A stretch of DNA of 64,000 nt from Asterias rubens (lineage: Eukaryota; Echinodermata; Asteroidea; Forcipulatida; Asteriidae): contig NC_047063.1 of assembly GCF_902459465.1 (NCBI RefSeq), positions 17,945,685-18,009,684 of the forward strand, read 5' to 3'. Made by a program: the position numbers and the translations under genes. Of this stretch, positions 38,801-44,673 are shown piece after piece. The first letter of the stretch is position 1; each line of letters begins with the position of its first letter. The notes under the pieces were generated by a model. The model had not been told where the DNA came from. It saw only the letters and a program-made list of their open reading frames with translations, and made no database searches.

Positions 38801-41800
38801 AAGGAGAAACTAACTTGACTATACTCTACACTTGACTCTGAATTGCACATGGGGGTGCCAGGAAAAAGAGTCAGCTGGGGCTACTGTGTTGGGGGTGCAA
38901 CTTTCTAGCTGGCAACTATATGCAGAGGGCGACATTGCAGAGGGTGACTTTGCTTAGGGGGTGGGGGCGACTTTGTTGGGGGCACTTTGCTGGAGGAGAC
39001 ATGTCTAGCATCCCCCTGATAACAAACACTCAGTAACCTCCATGAACTTTGTTTTGTTTTTCCTGAGAATCTAGCTGTAAAGAGCTCAAATTGAAAATGT
39101 GTCTCAAGAGTTGATATGTGCGTAAACCATCCATGACCTCTGTTTTCCCTGAGACTTTAGCTGTAAAGAGCTAAGAAAATGTGTCTCATGGCTTGCTATG
39201 TGCGTAAAGTGCTAACATCTCACCTATCAGGCCCTGGTTTGATTTCTGGCTAAGGCCATTTGTGAATATGGAGTTGTGCCTGGGTTCTCTTCTATGCCAA
39301 GGGTTTTTCTCTGAGCCCTCCGGTTTTCCTCCCCTCTATAAAAATCGAAAGCTTTCCATATCTGGTTGTGCTCCGTGGTCTTACATGGGGCATGCCTGCT
39401 TCTCGAACACAAATCAAACCAGAGTTTAAGCCCACACTCTGCTGATCAAAAGCACAAGAGCTTTCCATACAACATGATCTACAGCATTTTGCAAAGAAAA
39501 CCAAAATGTAACTTAATCGCACAATATTTCAAAATAAATTTAACCTTTCAAAAAAATTGTTTGTATCTTTCCAGATATTGATGAATGTACACAAGAGCTC
39601 TGTGACCACAATGATTTATGCGTCAACTCTCTTGGAAGCTTCACTTGTGACTGTCGACCCGGGTACTTCCTGATGTCTGATGGGGTTTCTTGCTCTGATG
39701 TCAATGAGTGCAACGACAACAATGGAAGATGCTCACAAATCTGCATCAATGACAAAGGAGGGTAAGTTGCAATTGTCTGGGAGGGTGTGATTATATTGGT
39801 GTCATGTGTAATTTTTTGTTTTATTTTGTTTTATTTTTGGCTTTCTTGTAATGATTGATTGATTGATTGATTTTATTTCCAAATATCACAATAAATAATC
39901 ATAAAACATACAATAAAAAGAAACCAAGGGTGATAAGAGGAGGGCACCATGATGAAATGGATTAGTGGTGGTTGTGTCTATGCTGGTAGCATTTACCCCC
40001 TGGTTTTTTAGATGCAACCCTACCTTTTTTTGAAAGATTTTGCTCAAAGTTGTTTACGAGTTTTGACAAATATATTTATAGAATTTTAATTGAAATTTAA
40101 TGTTATGTTTCATTTTTAAATTAGAAATAGGCCTACTTGATTTATTCAGTATTTTTTAGAAAATGTGAGTTAGGTGGTGTAATACATTTTGTCTCAAAAG
40201 TATTTCAGACTAAAATATTCAAAATATACTGGTTTCTCAATGTTCATTTATTTATTTTGTTTTTTCTTTGTTTTTATTAAGCTCTCACAGTTTTGGTATC
40301 ATGACCTGATGTTATAGATATTACAAAATTAAGGCAAACAACCTTTAAAAGTTTGAGGTTTTTCCAACTTTTTATTCGTGTCCATTTCATTTTACTTACA
40401 ACACATTTTGTGGTCCACATTTTTATTTATTTATTTATTTATTTTTTTGTTGAAAACAAAAGACTACACCCACAACAAAACACCACAACGATAAGAGGAA
40501 AGGACAACAATTTAAAATAGAAACCATAGAAATGGACTAAAAACCCTTAAAAAAACAAAATAAAATTGGCACAGAGTGCACAGGTGCACCTGCCAAATAG
40601 GATGTGATTAATAGGCCTAATCAGTATAAAAATAATAAAAAATAGTAAAAAACAGTAAACACCTGAATTAAAAAAATATAAAAAAAACCTGAAAGCTAGA
40701 AATGATGTTGCTATTAACATTAACAACAAATAATTATTATCACTAAATAATTACTGTAAAAACATAGTGAAATACAACACATATACCTTAACAGAGTATC
40801 ACAAAAAGCTGTCAGATACCCACTGTTACTTCTTCCTATTTTGATAATCATACATTATTATTATTATAAAATTTCTCTAACATCGTTGCCTACCCAGCCA
40901 TCGTTGCGAATGTGAGGAGGGTTTTGAGCTTCAACGTAACGGCCGGTCCTGTCGAGACATCAACGAGTGTGAGACAAGCTTTGCCTGCTGCAACCAGATG
41001 GAGAACTGTCTGAATCTTGAGGGAAGCTACACCTGTAGCTGTGACTCAGGCTATTACATGGGATCGGATAATTGCACCTGTCTCGGTAGGAGCCCCTTCG
41101 TTTTATCCGGATATCCGAAAAGAAGTTTTCAGGGTCTCTGCAGGCCTCAAAGAGCACGTATTAGGCCACAGAAGTCATTTCTTTGTCTTTGAACGTGGGT
41201 GCCCTAAATATATTATCATAGGTTTAATGGGAGACTCTTGGGGAAACTTGGTGGCAGCAGACTTACCAGGCATGGCCATTGTTCTCAGAATTGTGCATAT
41301 GCTCAGAATTTAAAAAAAACAATGGAAATTTATCTGGTAAGTCTGGCACTAAGCGTTCCTAAGTTTCCATTTGAAGTACTCTTTGCAAATTGGGAATGGC
41401 CTTACCTCGTCATATTGATTAAAACAAACTTTCAGGCCTGCTATGAATTTGTTTTCATACAGTTTTCCATGTGGTTTATTACTTGATATTTGAAATAAAA
41501 AGTTTGGCTAGAGACCAGCCTATGTTCATATTTATAACCCCTCTTGGGCATAGGTTTAGATTTGGATTAGAAATATACATTTGTAGGGGTGTCTGAACAT
41601 AGATGTGTACCTGTAATACTGCAATAAACTCAAGGTTGAAGTTCCATTTTACTCTGGTGTGTTTTTTTGTCTTCAATGTAGATATAAATGAGTGTGAGAG
41701 GGACAATGGAGGCTGTGGCCAGATCTGCACTAATTACCCGGGAGGTTTTAAGTAAGTCTGGTTCCGTCTTAATTTTTATATTTTAATAGATGCTGTTGTG

Positions 41801-44638
41801 TCAACTCTTCTGATCACAATTACATTCTGGGCCTTATTTGGTGTTAGGTTATGAACAACTTGTCCTTCTACATTGGCCGATTTTACCATCCAGTACATGA
41901 AATACACTATGTTAGATTTTAAAATTGTGCTTGCAAGTATGCTGATTTATTCTCTTGATTTTTTTTTTCTTAAAATTTGCTTTAAAGGCAGTGGACACGA
42001 TTGGTAATTACTCAAAATATAGAATAAAACCGTTCTTGGTTATGAGTAAAACCTTTCTTGGTAAAACAGACTACTGACTATTGACTACTGGAAAGAAAAT
42101 TTGGCTTGAAATTAGGCTGTATCAAAATTGGCGGCTGCGGCTACAACTTGCGAGGGACATCCTATACTTCAATGCATGATGACCTGGTAGACAGCTGTTT
42201 GCATAGCCAGAGCCATTAATTCTGACATAGCTTATTCCATGGATTAGGTTTCGAAATGGTATATTATTTGAAGAGGTTTCCTCAAGATGCATCACTTCCA
42301 GAGTATTTACCCATTGATTTTTCTTCTGTCGTCAGTTGTTCTTGCGAAGAGGGTTTTGAAACGCAACCTGATAACGACAAACTCTGCAATGACGTGGACG
42401 AATGCCAGCAGGTGATTATTTAGTGGTTTAATTAGAGTATTAAACGACCATCTGTGTTTCCTCTCACAATAAACTGGTTTGGAAGGACGTTTTCCCCAAA
42501 GCAGCCTCTGAAGTTTTTTTCTTTTTAATGATTTTTTGTGGCAGAGGGAATTGTTCAGCCTCGTTCATACTTCCTGCTAATGCGAATGCGTAGCAAACTT
42601 GACGTGATTTTGCTGTCACAACTATTCTTTTGCAGCGATATTCGCAAATGAGTTGAGCAGAGCTGAACTGCTGCAAATATTTGTTGCGAATTTTGTGGCG
42701 TCAACACTCGCTTCGCATTCGCATTCGCAGGAAGTTTGAGCCAAACTTTACTTGGGAGTTGAGTCAATTTCTGTAGGTCATTGGTACAAATCCCGCTAAA
42801 ATAAATTTAGGTTATTTTACATTAGACAACTTTTTATTTTTCCCTAATTAAGCCCTTGGCTGCCAGCAAAAATATATTTTTACTGCTTATAATATAAAAA
42901 CCACACTTGTTGTATTTTTTTTCAGGGCAATGGTGGGTGTGATCATGAGTGCACAAACTTAGATGGTGGTTACAACTGCTCGTGTGAAGCAAACTTCAAA
43001 CTCGGTTTGGACAGGCATTCCTGCCAACGTAAGTAGCTGTCTGTAAATTTGTCAGCCGAGTCATTTTATTTATTTTTCGAGGTGGGGAGGGGGGATGGGG
43101 TAGAGAATTGTTTGAAAGTATTGCTGTGCCATGGCCAAGTAGTCTAGTGTTTTAGATTCAAGTTCTCATAGGATTGTGGGTTTTCAGTCTTGGCCAAGTT
43201 TCTTTAATGTGCTTAAACTCCTCATAAAGTAGCTAGGCACAAAAAAATTACCAGTATAAGGTTACCAACCAAAACACCTGCTCATTTCTGCTAAGCAGGT
43301 AATTAGGCCATGGTCATACTACTGTTGTAATTTACCCATAGTTAAATAGGACTAGAGGGCATACAAAACCAGCCTGACAAGAGCAATTTTTACCTTAATT
43401 TTGTATTTTATTTTAGAAATATGTAAGATTTTTTTGTTAACAAAATTGTTGCGACGCTGCTGCTAAAATAAAGGAGTCGAACTGCCTCTAGCTACTGGGA
43501 GAGGGAAGGGGGAATTTTGGTGGTCTAGTGGTAAAACATGTGCTCTAGAATGGCAAAGGTCCTAGGTTAGAATTCCACCAAAGTTATTATAAGCCTTTAG
43601 ATTTCTTTGGATTTTTCTTTCACAGGACTCGGAAAACTACTTAGTATACAGTCATTCACAAACAATTGGTGCAATTTAAAACCAAATAATTTTTTTGTTA
43701 TGCCACACTCTATTTTAAAATCTTTGAAAAAAACAAATTTGTAATAATATGTCAGTTTGTACTATTCCAGAATAGAATAACTTGAAACCCATCTTACGCT
43801 TTTGTTGTAAAAAAAAAAAGAAAATCATAAAATGTATGTGAGATTTTAATTTTGTACTTTGTTCAAATAATTTTCCTTATTGTTGTTATTAGTATTATTA
43901 TTAGTAGTATCTTTTCATCTCTGAATTTATTGCAATTAAAATTGATCACTTGTAATCGACCAGTAAAATATCGACCAGTAATCTGTTTACAAATAAACGT
44001 CAGCATATAGACATCAATGCAGGGCGTCCTTGGTCGTGTTTCCTGGACACTGTTTTAATTGTCAGTACACTCTTTGTTTAAAGCAATCACACAACATCGG
44101 TAAACAGTATTGTCCAAAGGCCAACACTTTCTGTACACAACTTATATATAAAATAACAAACCTGTGAAAATTTAGGCTCAATCGGTTATTGGAGTCGGGA
44201 GAAAAAACTGGAAAACCCACCCTTGTTTCTGCACGTTTCGCTGTGTCATGACATGTGTTTTAAATAAATCCGTTATTCTCGATATCGAGAACTGATATTG
44301 TTTTAATGTTTTCTCAAAAAGTAAAGCATTTCATGGAATGATATTTCAAGGGAAGTCTTTCACCGTTACCTTCTGTAAACCCTGTAAGTTATTTGTAAAT
44401 CTGTGAAATTTTATATTTTGTTCGGTTCAAAAAGTGTACAATTGCTTTAAATACTTATCATAGGATTATCCTTGAGTAAATGTTGTTGTTGTTGTTGTCG
44501 TTGACAGATTGTCCGACATGTGAAAACTTTGAGGAGATGCAGTCGATGATAGATGGGTTACGGTCCACACTAGACACCATGCAGGATGCCATTTTAGATG
44601 TCAAAGCTCAAAACACACAACTCTGGGAAAGAGTGAGT

Positions 44639-44673
<35 letters not shown>

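Larger units (their letters stand above)
37660..39574 (+). other. Intron 16 of the CUB-EGF gene
   Basis: Holds a 600-bp foldback element with a nested hairpin, then a SINE-like fragment (39218-39460, TTCTCTTCTATGCCAAGGG, GGTTTTCCTCCCCTC, CCACACTCTGCTGATC). Confidence 0.65.
43029..44507 (+). other. Intron 21 of the CUB-EGF gene
   Basis: Contains a decayed tRNA-like sequence (43513-43580), an AT-rich centre and a family B TTAA MITE just before exon 22. Confidence 0.65.

Noticed and set aside
43513..43580. Working tRNA gene
   Set aside because: Acceptor-like stem pairs but the T stem and anticodon arm are poor and the B box is decayed; annotated as a relic.
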